Below, one piece after another: positions 1-8,405 of a stretch of 64,000 bases of DNA (position 1 is the first letter of the stretch; each line of letters starts with the position of its first letter). The notes beneath the pieces were generated by a model, which saw only the letters and a list, made by a program, of their open reading frames with translations, made no database searches and had not been told where the DNA came from. The position numbers were made by a program, and so were the translations under genes. The stretch lies in the NCBI RefSeq assembly GCF_003122215.1, contig NZ_QEYD01000004.1, forward strand, positions 310,001 to 374,000, given 5' to 3'. Source of the stretch: Pararhodobacter marinus. GTDB taxonomy: Bacteria > Pseudomonadota > Alphaproteobacteria > Rhodobacterales > Rhodobacteraceae.

Positions 1-561
1 TCGCGCAACACCGTGCGCGAGGCGCTCGACGTGCTGGAAACGCGCAAGCTGATCCGGCGGCGGCAGGGCAGCGGCAGTTTCGTGATCTACCAGTCCGAAC
101 GCCCCGAGGCCCCCTCGCCCGATTCCATCGGTGAGCGCACCAGCCCGCTCGATCATCTGATCGTCCGCTCGATCATCGAGCCCGAGATGACGCGGCTGGC
201 GGTGATGAACATGACCCCGCGCGAGCTGGATGCGCTGGCGCAGACGGTCGCGCGGATCGAAGCGGTGCGCACCGATCTGAACGAGTTCATCCGCTGCGAA
301 GAGGATTTCTATCGCCGCATCGCGCAGGCCACCCGCAACCCGTTGCTGGAATCCTGCTATGAGCTGACGATCGAGGTCTGCCGCCAGTCGTTCCGCACGG
401 CGCTGATGCGCAAGCACCTGACGCCCGACCGGATCCAGGAATACCAGACGCGGTTCAACTCGCTGTTCAACGCCATCGCCACGCGCGATGTCGAAGCCGC
501 GGTCGAGATCACCAAGCTGCATCTGGTCGAAGAACAGCGGCTGTTCCTGCACGACGGCTGA
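1..561 (+). CDS. GntR-family regulator, FCD subfamily (5' end cut by window edge)
   Basis: The reading frame is open from base 1, so the true start lies left of the window. The visible part begins inside the winged-helix domain (SRNTVREALDVLETRKLI, the recognition-helix region typical of GntR) and continues into an all-helical FCD effector domain with conserved Arg, Asp and His positions. FadR/FCD-type GntR proteins are dimeric repressors or activators that bind short palindromes of the TGGT-N-ACCA kind and respond to small carboxylates or amines. It ends 9 bases before the convergent stop of the binding-fold protein at 571-1806. Because it sits beside tmm and a TTGGT/ACCAA palindrome lies in the tmm promoter, I infer it controls the methylated-amine genes; that is not shown directly. 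Confidence 0.85.
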   Translation, partial: SRNTVREALDVLETRKLIRRRQGSGSFVIYQSERPEAPSPDSIGERTSPLDHLIVRSIIEPEMTRLAVMNMTPRELDALAQTVARIEAVRTDLNEFIRCEEDFYRRIAQATRNPLLESCYELTIEVCRQSFRTALMRKHLTPDRIQEYQTRFNSLFNAIATRDVEAAVEITKLHLVEEQRLFLHDG

Positions 562-570
562 GCGCCGGGT

Positions 571-1806
571 TCAGCTTTCGACGATGCGCGAGGTCAGGCC
601 GGTCTTCTGGTCGCCCGTTTCCAGGCGTTGCTGCCACAGCTGGCCGACGGCGCTGAGATGACGCTGCAAGAGCGCCTCGTGTTTCTCCAGCCAGTCGGGG
701 ATCGAGCCGAATTCGACGATCCGCGCGCGGCCTTCCTGAAGCGTGACCACCGGCCAGTCGCCAATGAGCGCGTTGTCGATGCCGAAGATGCTTTCGCCCC
801 ACCAGCGGGCGGCCCCGAAAGCATGGGTGGTGGTGTCCATGTGCTTCATAGTGTTCAGCACCGAGACCGGGTTGACCGATCCCACCTTTTCCACCGCCGA
901 GTGCCACAGATCAAGGATCGCGACATATTCCCAGCTGACCGCGCTCCAGCTGTCCGGGTAGCGGGCGTTGTACTCCTTGAAGAAGGTGCTGGGGCGGTTG
1001 AAGAAGAAGGCCTTCTTGGCCAGCTTCGGATCGTCGAAATCGGGAAACTGGAAGATCGCGCCGTCCATGAAATCCAGCGAGGTGCGCGCAACCAGTCGCT
1101 GGTAGTTGTCCATCGTGCAGGACAGGATTTCACCTTTGTAGCCCATTTTATGGGCATACTCGGTCATCGAGTGGACCATTGGTGTGTAACTGGTACACCA
1201 GCACAGCAGATCCGGTTCGGAATCGAGCATCGGCTGCACGATCCCGGCGACGTCGCTATCCGCCGGATCGTAGAGGATATCCTTGACCACATCGATTCGC
1301 GCGGCCTCGAACGCGGCGCGGTAGGTCGCGACCGACGGCAGCCCCAGCGCGTCCTTCTGACTGCAAAGCGCCACCTTCCGCAAACCGGGACGCGCACGCG
1401 ACAGCCAGTCGACGGCGGTGACGTTGTAGAGCGGATGCACCTCGGCCGGGGCGATCAGGTAGCGGGTATCGGGGGACAGGTCCGAAGGCAGCAAGGTCGA
1501 AGCCAGAACCTTGTTTTCATTCAGGAATTGACGCAATGGCGTGAAGGTGTCGCCGCCCAGCATCATCAGCAGCTGCACCTGTTCGTGGCGCACCAGGTGG
1601 CGCGCGCCCTCTGTCGCCTGCTCGGGGTCGTAGCCGCAATCGAAGGGAATGATCGAGACCGGGTAGCGCCGCCCGCCGATCAGCATGCCGCCGGCGCGGT
1701 TGAGCCAGTCTTCCCATAACCGGCACCCGTGCAGCCCCGGCAGGCCCCAGGAACTGACCGGGCCGGTCAGCGGCGCCAGAAAGCCGATCTTGACCGGATC
1801 GTTCAT
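571..1806 (-). CDS. type-I periplasmic-binding-fold protein (amide/urea/branched amino acid binding family), no visible signal peptide
   Basis: A 411-residue protein of the Leu/Ile/Val- and amide/urea-binding (Peripla_BP_6, AmiC/UrtA-like) family, beginning MNDPVKIGFLAPLTGPVSSW and so entering the first beta strand of the fold almost at once. I chose the ATG at 1806. The frame stays open to 2010, but the extra 68 residues contain no Lys/Arg-plus-hydrophobic signal sequence and run into the tmm promoter. Without a signal peptide or neighbouring permease or ATPase genes it may be a cytoplasmic ligand sensor, as AmiC is, rather than a transporter subunit; this is inference. It is convergent with the GntR gene and divergent from tmm, a position that suits regulation or sensing of methylated amines. 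The family call is firm; ligand and location are not. Confidence 0.8.
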   Translation of the reverse strand: MNDPVKIGFLAPLTGPVSSWGLPGLHGCRLWEDWLNRAGGMLIGGRRYPVSIIPFDCGYDPEQATEGARHLVRHEQVQLLMMLGGDTFTPLRQFLNENKVLASTLLPSDLSPDTRYLIAPAEVHPLYNVTAVDWLSRARPGLRKVALCSQKDALGLPSVATYRAAFEAARIDVVKDILYDPADSDVAGIVQPMLDSEPDLLCWCTSYTPMVHSMTEYAHKMGYKGEILSCTMDNYQRLVARTSLDFMDGAIFQFPDFDDPKLAKKAFFFNRPSTFFKEYNARYPDSWSAVSWEYVAILDLWHSAVEKVGSVNPVSVLNTMKHMDTTTHAFGAARWWGESIFGIDNALIGDWPVVTLQEGRARIVEFGSIPDWLEKHEALLQRHLSAVGQLWQQRLETGDQKTGLTSRIVES

Positions 1807-1957
1807 GCCGACTCGGCTTTGGGGAAACAGCGAAGTCACCGCCATGCGGTGCGCGAAACTGGAGTTGATCATGCCAATTCGTAGCACCGGACCCTTTGAT
1901 GTCAAAAGGGAAATGATGTTCCCAGGAATAAAAACATATGCCTGTCGTGAATTAATG

Positions 1958-1986
1958 TTGACATTTTGGTCTGCCGTTGGCGTACT
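1958..1986 (+). promoter_or_regulatory. candidate tmm promoter
   Basis: A perfect -35 hexamer TTGACA lies at 1958-1963. At the usual 17-19 base distance are CGTACT (1981-1986) or TACTTT (1983-1988), weak -10 matches. The stretch just upstream is AT-rich compared with the rest of the window. It leads directly into the operator-like palindrome at 1987-2000 and the tmm start at 2036. Confidence 0.45.
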
Positions 1987-2000
1987 TTGGTCCGGACCAA
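1987..2000. promoter_or_regulatory. 14-bp perfect palindrome TTGGTCCGGACCAA, candidate operator of tmm
   Basis: The site is a perfect inverted repeat with TTGGT/ACCAA half-sites, as seen in FadR/LldR/PdhR-type GntR operators, though the central spacing here is even. It overlaps the expected -10/+1 region of tmm, 35 bases before the start codon, where a bound repressor would block initiation. A 12-of-14 match lies upstream of dmmD at 8161-8174. The likely binder is the GntR protein at the left edge. Confidence 0.6.
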
Positions 2001-2035
2001 GAAGAACCAATTAGGACCGACAAGGGAGCATCCAT

Positions 2036-3385
2036 ATGAGCAAGAAACGCGTCGCCGTCATCGGGGCCGGGCCATCGGGTCTGGCGCAGCTTCGCGCCTT
2101 CCAGTCCGCCGCCGCCAAGGGGGAAGACATCCCCGAGATCGTCTGCTTCGAAAAGCAGGACAACTGGGGCGGGCTGTGGAACTACACCTGGCGCACCGGG
2201 CTCGATGAGAACGGCGAGCCGGTTCATTGCTCGATGTATCGCTACCTGTGGTCGAACGGCCCCAAGGAGGGCCTGGAATTCGCCGACTATTCCTTTGAAG
2301 AGCATTTCGGCAAGCAGATCGCCTCGTACCCGCCGCGCGCCGTGCTGTTCGACTACATCGAAGGCCGCGTGAAGAAGGCCAATGTCCGCGACTGGATCCG
2401 CTTCTCGACCGTGGTGCGCTGGGTCGAATACGACAATGACAGCGGCAAGTTCACCATGACGCTGCACGACCACCAGAAGGACTATGTCTATACCGAGGAA
2501 TTCGACAACGTCATCGTCGCCTCGGGCCATTTCTCGACGCCGAACATCCCGTATTACGAAGGCTTCGAAAGCTTCAACGGCCGCCTTCTGCACGCCCACG
2601 ACTTCCGCGACGCGCGCGAATTCGCGGGCAAGGACATCCTGGTCATGGGCTCGTCCTATTCGGCCGAGGATATCGGCTCGCAATGCTGGAAATACGGCGC
2701 CAACTCGATCACCAGCTGCTACCGCTCGGCACCGATGGGCTTTGCCTGGCCCGACAACTGGGAAGAAAAGCCCGCTCTGGTCCGGGTCGAGGGCAACACC
2801 GCGCATTTCAAGGACGGCTCGAGCAAGGAAGTCGATGCGATCATCCTGTGCACCGGCTACAAGCATTTCTTCAACTTCCTGCCGGACGACCTGCGGCTGA
2901 AGACCGCCAACCGGCTGGCGACCGCCGATCTCTACAAGGGCGTGGTCTGGGTGCATAACCCGCAGCTGTTCTATCTGGGCATGCAGGACCAGTGGTTCAC
3001 CTTCAACATGTTCGACGCGCAGGCCTGGTGGGTCCGCGATGCGATCATGGGCAAGATCGACCTGTCGGCGGTGACCAAGGAGCAGATGCTGGCCGATGTG
3101 AAAGAGCGCGAAGAGCGCGAGGAAGCCGACGACGACACGAAATACGCGATCCAGTATCAGGCGGATTACGTCAAGGAGCTGGTGGCCGAGACGGATTATC
3201 CCAGCTTCGACATCGACGGTGCCTGCCAGGCCTTCTTCGAGTGGAAGAAGCACAAGATGAAAGACATCATGGGTTTCCGCAACAATTCCTACAAGTCGGT
3301 CATCACCGGCACCATGGCGCCCGTGCACCACACGCCGTGGAAGGATGCGCTGGACGACAGCATGACGGCCTATCTGCGCAACTGA
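2036..3385 (+). CDS. tmm: trimethylamine monooxygenase (bacterial flavin-containing monooxygenase)
   Basis: A 449-residue class B FMO, the usual length of bacterial Tmm, which oxidises trimethylamine to TMAO with NADPH and O2 in the cytoplasm. The FAD-binding GxGxxG is GAGPSG at residues 10-15, the NADPH-binding segment GSSYSAED is at 205-212, and the FMO fingerprint FxGxxxHxxxF is at 180-190; a CTGYKHF segment follows near the end of the second Rossmann fold. The ATG at 2036 follows a GGGAG Shine-Dalgarno. Identification as Tmm rather than another FMO is strengthened by fhs, tdm and dmmDABC downstream, the set known from marine Roseobacter methylated-amine pathways. It is separated from fhs by 172 bases holding a strong hairpin (3394-3433), so expression of the two genes may be uncoupled. 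Confidence 0.93.
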   Translation: MSKKRVAVIGAGPSGLAQLRAFQSAAAKGEDIPEIVCFEKQDNWGGLWNYTWRTGLDENGEPVHCSMYRYLWSNGPKEGLEFADYSFEEHFGKQIASYPPRAVLFDYIEGRVKKANVRDWIRFSTVVRWVEYDNDSGKFTMTLHDHQKDYVYTEEFDNVIVASGHFSTPNIPYYEGFESFNGRLLHAHDFRDAREFAGKDILVMGSSYSAEDIGSQCWKYGANSITSCYRSAPMGFAWPDNWEEKPALVRVEGNTAHFKDGSSKEVDAIILCTGYKHFFNFLPDDLRLKTANRLATADLYKGVVWVHNPQLFYLGMQDQWFTFNMFDAQAWWVRDAIMGKIDLSAVTKEQMLADVKEREEREEADDDTKYAIQYQADYVKELVAETDYPSFDIDGACQAFFEWKKHKMKDIMGFRNNSYKSVITGTMAPVHHTPWKDALDDSMTAYLRN

Positions 3386-3393
3386 CCGGCCCC

Positions 3394-3433
3394 TCCGTCC
3401 TGCCCGAAGGCGCCCGCTCTCGGGCGGGACGGA
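3394..3433 (+). other. strong hairpin between tmm and fhs
   Basis: Arms 3394-3407 and 3420-3433 pair over 14 positions with one G-T wobble, around a 12-base loop. It begins nine bases after the tmm stop and is not followed by a T run, so it could be a weak terminator, an attenuator, or a 3' stabiliser of the tmm message. Confidence 0.55.
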
Positions 3434-3557
3434 CGATACGCCCCGCGCCCTTTCCGTCCGGCAAACGTGCCCCGGGAGGACCGAGACCATACCGAAGCCC
3501 AGCAAAAGCCGGCCCGGCCGGCGCCTTTGCCCTGCAAACCGACAGGACGCCCGGATC

Positions 3558-5234
3558 ATGAGCTACAAGAGTGACATCCAGATCGCCCGCGAAGCGAAGA
3601 AACAGCCGATCATGCAGATCGGCAACGCGCTGGGGATCCCGGCCGAGGATCTGCTGCCCTATGGCCACGACAAGGCCAAGGTCAGCCAGAAGTTCATCAA
3701 CTCGGTCAAGGACCGGCCCGACGGCAAGCTGATCCTTGTCACGGCCATCAACCCCACGCCCGCGGGCGAAGGCAAGACCACCACCACGGTAGGGCTGGGT
3801 GACGGTCTGAACCGGATCGGCAAGAAGGCGATGATCTGCATCCGCGAGGCCAGCCTCGGCCCGAATTTCGGCATGAAGGGCGGGGCTGCGGGCGGCGGTT
3901 ATGCGCAGATCGTGCCGATGGAAGAGATGAACCTGCACTTCACCGGCGATTTCCACGCGATCACCAGCGCGCATTCGCTGCTCTCGGCGATGATCGACAA
4001 CCATATCTACTGGGGCAACGAGCAGGATATCGACATCCGCCGCGTCGTCTGGCGCCGTGTGGTCGACATGAACGACCGCGCGCTGCGGCAGATCACCTGT
4101 TCGCTGGGCGGGGTCGCCAACGGTTTCCCGCGCGAGGCGGGCTTCGACATCACCGTCGCGTCCGAAGTGATGGCGATCCTGTGTCTGGCCAATGACCTGA
4201 AGGATCTGGAAAAGCGGCTGGGCGACATGATCGTGGCCTATCGCCGCGACCGCAGCCCGGTCTATTGCCGCGATATCGGTGCCGAGGGCGCGATGACGGT
4301 GCTGCTGAAGGACGCGATGCAGCCCAACCTCGTGCAGACGCTGGAAAACAACCCGGCCTTCGTGCATGGCGGCCCCTTCGCCAATATCGCCCATGGCTGC
4401 AACTCGGTCATTGCCACGACCACCGCGCTGAAGCTGGCGGATTACGTGGTCACCGAGGCCGGTTTCGGCGCCGATCTGGGCGCCGAGAAATTCATGAACA
4501 TCAAGTGCCGCAAGGCGGGGCTGGCGCCCTCAGTCGTGGTCTGCGTGGCCACGGTGCGCGCGATGAAGATGAATGGCGGCGTGGCCAAGGCCGATCTGGG
4601 CGCGGAGAGCGTCGAGGCTGTGAAAAAGGGCTGCCCCAATCTGGGCCGCCATATCGAGAACCTGAAAAGCTTCGGCGTGCCGGTCGTGGTGGCGATCAAC
4701 CATTTCGTGACCGATACCGAGGCCGAGATCCAGGCGGTGAAGGATTACGTCGCCGGGCAGGGCGCCGTCGCGGTGCTGTCGCGCCACTGGGAACTGGGTT
4801 CGGAAGGGTCCGAAGAGCTGGCCCGCAAGGTGGCCGAGATCGCCGAGGCAGGGCAGGCCAATTTCGCGCCGATCTATCCCGACGAGATGTCGCTTGCCGA
4901 CAAGATCCAGACCATCTGCAAGCGCATCTACCGCGCCGACGAGGCGCTGATGGACAAGAAGATCCGCGATCAGCTCAAGCTGTGGGAAGAGCAGGGCTAT
5001 GGCCACCTGCCGGTCTGCATGGCGAAGACGCAGTATTCGTTCTCGACCGATCCCAACCTGCGCGGCGCGCCGACCGGGCATTCGGTGCCGGTGCGCGAGG
5101 TGCGGCTCAGCGCCGGGGCGGGCTTCGTCGTCGTGGTCTGCGGCGAGATCATGACCATGCCGGGCCTGCCGCGCCAACCCAGCGCGCTGAGCATCCGGCT
5201 GAATGACGACGGCCAGATCGAAGGCCTGTTCTGA
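3558..5234 (+). CDS. fhs: formate-tetrahydrofolate ligase
   Basis: A 558-residue protein matching formyltetrahydrofolate synthetase in length and motifs. The ATP-binding P-loop TPAGEGKTT spans about 67-75, and the C-terminal stretch with [20 protein letters not shown] (about 520-540) is the conserved folate-side motif. It makes 10-formyl-THF from formate, THF and ATP, reversibly. In methylotrophic Roseobacter genomes fhs sits with tmm, tdm and dmm, where the THF-linked C1 route oxidises or assimilates formaldehyde released by demethylation. Here it lies between tmm and tdm on the same strand. No folD or purU is visible in the window, so the rest of the folate route must be encoded elsewhere. 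Confidence 0.97.
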   Translation: MSYKSDIQIAREAKKQPIMQIGNALGIPAEDLLPYGHDKAKVSQKFINSVKDRPDGKLILVTAINPTPAGEGKTTTTVGLGDGLNRIGKKAMICIREASLGPNFGMKGGAAGGGYAQIVPMEEMNLHFTGDFHAITSAHSLLSAMIDNHIYWGNEQDIDIRRVVWRRVVDMNDRALRQITCSLGGVANGFPREAGFDITVASEVMAILCLANDLKDLEKRLGDMIVAYRRDRSPVYCRDIGAEGAMTVLLKDAMQPNLVQTLENNPAFVHGGPFANIAHGCNSVIATTTALKLADYVVTEAGFGADLGAEKFMNIKCRKAGLAPSVVVCVATVRAMKMNGGVAKADLGAESVEAVKKGCPNLGRHIENLKSFGVPVVVAINHFVTDTEAEIQAVKDYVAGQGAVAVLSRHWELGSEGSEELARKVAEIAEAGQANFAPIYPDEMSLADKIQTICKRIYRADEALMDKKIRDQLKLWEEQGYGHLPVCMAKTQYSFSTDPNLRGAPTGHSVPVREVRLSAGAGFVVVVCGEIMTMPGLPRQPSALSIRLNDDGQIEGLF

Positions 5235-5243
5235 AACCGGCGC

Positions 5244-5286
5244 GGGCGGTTCCCGGTGAGGCCCCGGGCGCCCGCCTGAACCGCCC
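5244..5286 (+). other. inverted repeat between fhs and tdm
   Basis: GGGCGGTTC (5244-5252) pairs perfectly with GAACCGCCC (5278-5286), closing a GC-rich loop that can form further structure. It is not followed by a T run. It is the second intergenic hairpin of this cluster, possibly a processing or attenuation element. Confidence 0.4.
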
Positions 5287-5311
5287 CCCGGATTAGCGAA
5301 AGGGTGATCCC

Positions 5312-7681
5312 ATGCTGGACGACAAGTACCCCCCGGTCAAAGCCGGCCCGCCGCGTCCCAGCGGCCTTATCCAGCCGCGCGTCTTCTCGATGCCGCCGGG
5401 AACCGAGCGCTACGTCGTCGAGGGCGCGGGCGCGATCCTGATCCGGGTCGAACCGGGCGACCGGATCGAGGTGCAGAATACCGAGGGCGGCCAGCCCTGC
5501 GAAATCGTCTGCGCCGATCCCAAAGGCGCCACCGATCCCGGCATCCTGGGCGTTCCCGCGACGGATGAGCCCAAAGGGTTGAGAGCGCTTGTCACAAGCG
5601 GCGATGCCTCGCTGCGCAGCCTGCGGCTGGGACTCGAGGCGCGCGGCATCGACCTTTCGACGGCGCGCGCCATCACGCTCTTCGACAGCCGGACCCCTGC
5701 CGGCACCTCGGAAAGCTTCACCGCCAGCCGCGAGGGCGTGGCGATCATCGCCGCGCCGGGCGGCATCATGGATTTCGACGCGCAGGACACGGCCACGCCG
5801 CTGACGGTGATGGTGCGCCGCGCGGTCATCAAACACGCCCCGCGTTTCGAGCTGCCCGACCCGCTGGCCGATCCGGTCAGCGACATCCGCGTCCATTCCG
5901 CCACCGCCGAGGCCTATTTCGTCAAGGCGGGGGATTACATCCAGATCCTCGATGTCGACGGGCGGCAATGCACGGATTTCCAATGCTTCGCCGCGCGCAA
6001 GCTGGACAAGGGCGTGATCCACGCGCTGGACGTGACGACCACGCGGACGCTGATGGAACACGCCTATCCGATGCCGGGGCTGCACGCGAAATACTACGAC
6101 CACGACATGCTGCCGCTGGTCGAAGTGGTGCAGGATACCTGCGGGCGCCATGACGCCTTCGCACTGGCCTGTTCGGCCAAATATTACGACGACATCGGCT
6201 ATCCGGGCCACGTCAATTGCTCGGACAACTTCAACGCAGCCCTCGCGCCCCATGGCGTGACCGCGCGGCGCGGCTGGATGGCGATCAACTTCTTCTTCAA
6301 TACAGGGCTCGACGAGCACGGCGTGATGTATTCCGACGAGCCGTGGTCACGCCCCGGCGATTATGTCCTGTTGCGCGCGCTGACCGATCTGGTCTGCGTA
6401 AGCTCTGCCTGCCCCGACGATACCTCGGCCGCGAATGGCTGGAACCCGACCGACATCCATGTCCGCACCTATAGCGGCAAGGAAACCTTTCAGCGGGCCA
6501 TTGCCTATCGCCCGACGCCCGACTCGGAGCCGAAAATGACCAAACAGACTGGCTTTCACGACAGTTTCGCCCGCTTCACCCAGAATTTCGTCGAGTATAA
6601 CGGCTATTGGCTGGCCAGCAGCATCGCGACGGCCGGGCCGATCGAGGAATACCACGCCTGCCGCCAGAAGGCGGTGGTGATGGACCTCAGCGCGCTGAGG
6701 AAATTCGAGATTACGGGGCCGGACAGCGAGGCTCTGTGCCAGTATGTCTTTACCCGCAACATGAAGACCCTGCCGGTGGGCGGCGTGGTCTATACCGCGA
6801 TGTGCTATCCGCATGGCGGCATGATCGACGACGGCACCGCGTTCCGTCTGGGCCGCGACAATTTCCGCTGGATCGGCGGGTCGGATTACGGCGGCGAATG
6901 GCTGCGCGAGAAGGCGGCCGAGCTGGGGCTGAAGGTGCTGGTGCGCGCCTCGACCGACATGCAGCACAACATCGCGGTGCAGGGGCCCGAAAGCCGCGAG
7001 ATCCTGAAAAAGGTGATCTGGACCGCACCGCACCAGCCTCGCTTCGACGCGCTGGACTGGTTCCGCTTCACGCCCGCGCGGATCGGCGATGCCGAGGGGA
7101 TCCCGGTGGTCGTCTCGCGCACCGGCTATACCGGCGAGCTGGGCTACGAGATCTTCTGCCATCCCAAACACGCCGGCGCGGTTTTCGACGCGGTGTGGGA
7201 GGCGGGGCAGCCGCACGGGCTGACGCCGATGGGGCTGGAAGCGCTGGACATGCTGCGGATCGAGGCCGGGCTCATCTTTGCCGGTTACGATTTCAGCGAT
7301 CAGACCGACCCGTTCGAGGCCGGTATCGGCTTCACCGTGCCGCTTAAGTCTAAGCCCGACGATTTCATCGGTCGCGACGCGCTGATCCGGCGCAAGGAGC
7401 ATCCCGCGCGCAAGCTGGTGGGGCTGGATATCGACAGCAATGTCGCGGTGCATCACGGCGATTGCGTCCATATCGGGCGGGCACAGATCGGCGAGGTGAC
7501 GTCCTCCATGCGCTCGCCGCTTCTGGGCAAGAACATCGCGCTGGCCCGCGTCGACGTGGCCCATCACGCCGAGGGCACCGAGGTCGAGATCGGCAAGCTG
7601 GACGGTCACCAGAAGCGCCTGCCCGCGCGAATCGTGCCCTTCGCGCATTACGACCCACAGAAGACGCGCCCGCGCTCGTGA
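5312..7681 (+). CDS. tdm: trimethylamine N-oxide demethylase (DUF1989 plus THF-binding GcvT domains)
   Basis: At 789 residues this matches the length of characterised Tdm (about 788). The N-terminal half is DUF1989-like; C287, C303 and C367 reproduce the 16- and 64-residue spacing of the three zinc-binding cysteines reported for Methylocella Tdm (263, 279, 343). From about residue 415 a GcvT/aminomethyltransferase THF-binding domain follows, with RTGYTGELGYEIF as its landmark. Tdm splits TMAO into dimethylamine and formaldehyde, and the folate domain is thought to capture the formaldehyde. The ATG at 5312 follows an AAAGGGTGA ribosome site. It lies directly after fhs, which fits folate-linked handling of the C1 unit. 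Its stop overlaps the GTG start of the truncated haemoglobin gene. Confidence 0.95.
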   Translation: MLDDKYPPVKAGPPRPSGLIQPRVFSMPPGTERYVVEGAGAILIRVEPGDRIEVQNTEGGQPCEIVCADPKGATDPGILGVPATDEPKGLRALVTSGDASLRSLRLGLEARGIDLSTARAITLFDSRTPAGTSESFTASREGVAIIAAPGGIMDFDAQDTATPLTVMVRRAVIKHAPRFELPDPLADPVSDIRVHSATAEAYFVKAGDYIQILDVDGRQCTDFQCFAARKLDKGVIHALDVTTTRTLMEHAYPMPGLHAKYYDHDMLPLVEVVQDTCGRHDAFALACSAKYYDDIGYPGHVNCSDNFNAALAPHGVTARRGWMAINFFFNTGLDEHGVMYSDEPWSRPGDYVLLRALTDLVCVSSACPDDTSAANGWNPTDIHVRTYSGKETFQRAIAYRPTPDSEPKMTKQTGFHDSFARFTQNFVEYNGYWLASSIATAGPIEEYHACRQKAVVMDLSALRKFEITGPDSEALCQYVFTRNMKTLPVGGVVYTAMCYPHGGMIDDGTAFRLGRDNFRWIGGSDYGGEWLREKAAELGLKVLVRASTDMQHNIAVQGPESREILKKVIWTAPHQPRFDALDWFRFTPARIGDAEGIPVVVSRTGYTGELGYEIFCHPKHAGAVFDAVWEAGQPHGLTPMGLEALDMLRIEAGLIFAGYDFSDQTDPFEAGIGFTVPLKSKPDDFIGRDALIRRKEHPARKLVGLDIDSNVAVHHGDCVHIGRAQIGEVTSSMRSPLLGKNIALARVDVAHHAEGTEVEIGKLDGHQKRLPARIVPFAHYDPQKTRPRS

Positions 7682-8088
7682 GTACGACCCCGCTCGACGC
7701 GCTGGGCGGCGAGGCGGCTCTGCTCCGGCTTGTCACCCGGTTCTACGACCGGATGGAAACCGATCCGGCGGTGCATGCCCTGCACCGGCTGCATTTTCGC
7801 GGGCATGGCCTGTCGCATACCCGGCAGGCCCAGTTCGAGTTCCTGTGCGGGTTTCTGGGCGGGCGCGCCCATTACCGCGAGCGGCATGGCCACATGAACC
7901 TGCGCGAGATTCACGCCCATGTGCCGATCCGCAGCGTCGATGCCGATCTGTGGCTGCGGACCTTCGATGCGGCGCTGCAGGATTGCGCGATGACCGGGCC
8001 GGTGGTCGAGCGCCTGCGCGCCACCTTGCGGCGTGCGGCGCACAAGCTGGTCAACGACGTGCCCGACTGGCGGGATGGGGCAGGGTGA
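7678..8088 (+). CDS. group II truncated haemoglobin, translationally coupled to tdm
   Basis: A 136-residue globin of the 2/2 group II type. Visible landmarks are FYDRM at 22-26, FLCGFLGG at 55-62, the proximal histidine H79 in NLREIHAHVPI, and W92 in DADLWLRTF (the TrpG8 hallmark of group II). I placed the start at GTG 7678, whose last two bases begin the tdm TGA stop, because the globin fold begins right after it; the frame is open further upstream only as a shadow inside tdm. Group II globins bind O2 or NO or act as electron-transfer partners. Coupling to tdm, between two O2-consuming steps (Tmm and Dmm), suggests oxygen delivery, NO protection or a redox role in amine oxidation; this is inference. 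Confidence 0.88.
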   Translation: MSTTPLDALGGEAALLRLVTRFYDRMETDPAVHALHRLHFRGHGLSHTRQAQFEFLCGFLGGRAHYRERHGHMNLREIHAHVPIRSVDADLWLRTFDAALQDCAMTGPVVERLRATLRRAAHKLVNDVPDWRDGAG

Positions 8089-8158
8089 TTCTCGGACCTC
8101 TGGTTCCGGCGACCGGAAATGCCGTGTTCCCAGGGGTCCAATCTGCCCGGATTTTAAA

Positions 8159-8176
8159 CATTGGTATGGACCAATG
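8159..8176. promoter_or_regulatory. palindrome CATTGGTATGGACCAATG, candidate operator upstream of dmmDABC
   Basis: Seven-base arms CATTGGT and ACCAATG are perfectly inverted. The core TTGGTATGGACCAA (8161-8174) differs from the tmm-proximal palindrome at 1987-2000 in only two central bases. It lies 70 bases after the globin stop and about 230 before dmmD, followed by TATGCT (8191-8196), a possible -10 box whose -35 would overlap the palindrome. Confidence 0.6.
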
Positions 8177-8299
8177 CATTTTTTGACCGCTATGCTTTCC
8201 GCAGGGAGAGCGCCGGGGCCAGCGGGACAAATTTCGTCGAGCCTCAGTTTTCAAAGCCGGGTCAATGTTTTGCACAGCGTTTCGGCGCTTGGATGCTTG

Positions 8300-8321
8300 C
8301 TGCCCGGAAATTTCCCGGCAG
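8300..8321. promoter_or_regulatory. 22-bp near-perfect palindrome in the dmmD leader
   Basis: Ten of eleven base pairs match around the centre GGAAATTTCC (8306-8315), with outer arms CTGCC and GGCAG. It lies 84 bases before the dmmD start, downstream of the TTGGT/ACCAA site. It could be a second operator (an XRE-cupin and a GlxA-type regulator are encoded just beyond the operon) or an RNA hairpin in the leader. The rest of the 317-base gap 8089-8405 holds no convincing gene. Confidence 0.5.
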
Positions 8322-8405
8322 GAAATAAATGTGAACTAAAGTGTTGATTTTCACCGGTCACTGCGGCTGAATGCGGTGAAACCACATGCCTTGGGAGGTC
8401 AGTTC

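Noticed and set aside
1180-1200. TGGTGT...ACACCA inverted repeat, similar to the tmm operator half-sites
   Set aside because: It lies deep inside the binding-fold coding sequence and its spacing differs; likely chance from codon use.
1952-3559. Long antisense open frame opposite tmm (535 codons)
   Set aside because: A shadow frame typical of high-GC coding DNA; the protein has no recognisable domain, and the other strand encodes a clear FMO.
8033-8347. 104-codon frame across the globin 3' end and dmm leader
   Set aside because: No ribosome site, no protein-like composition, and it covers the palindromic control elements.
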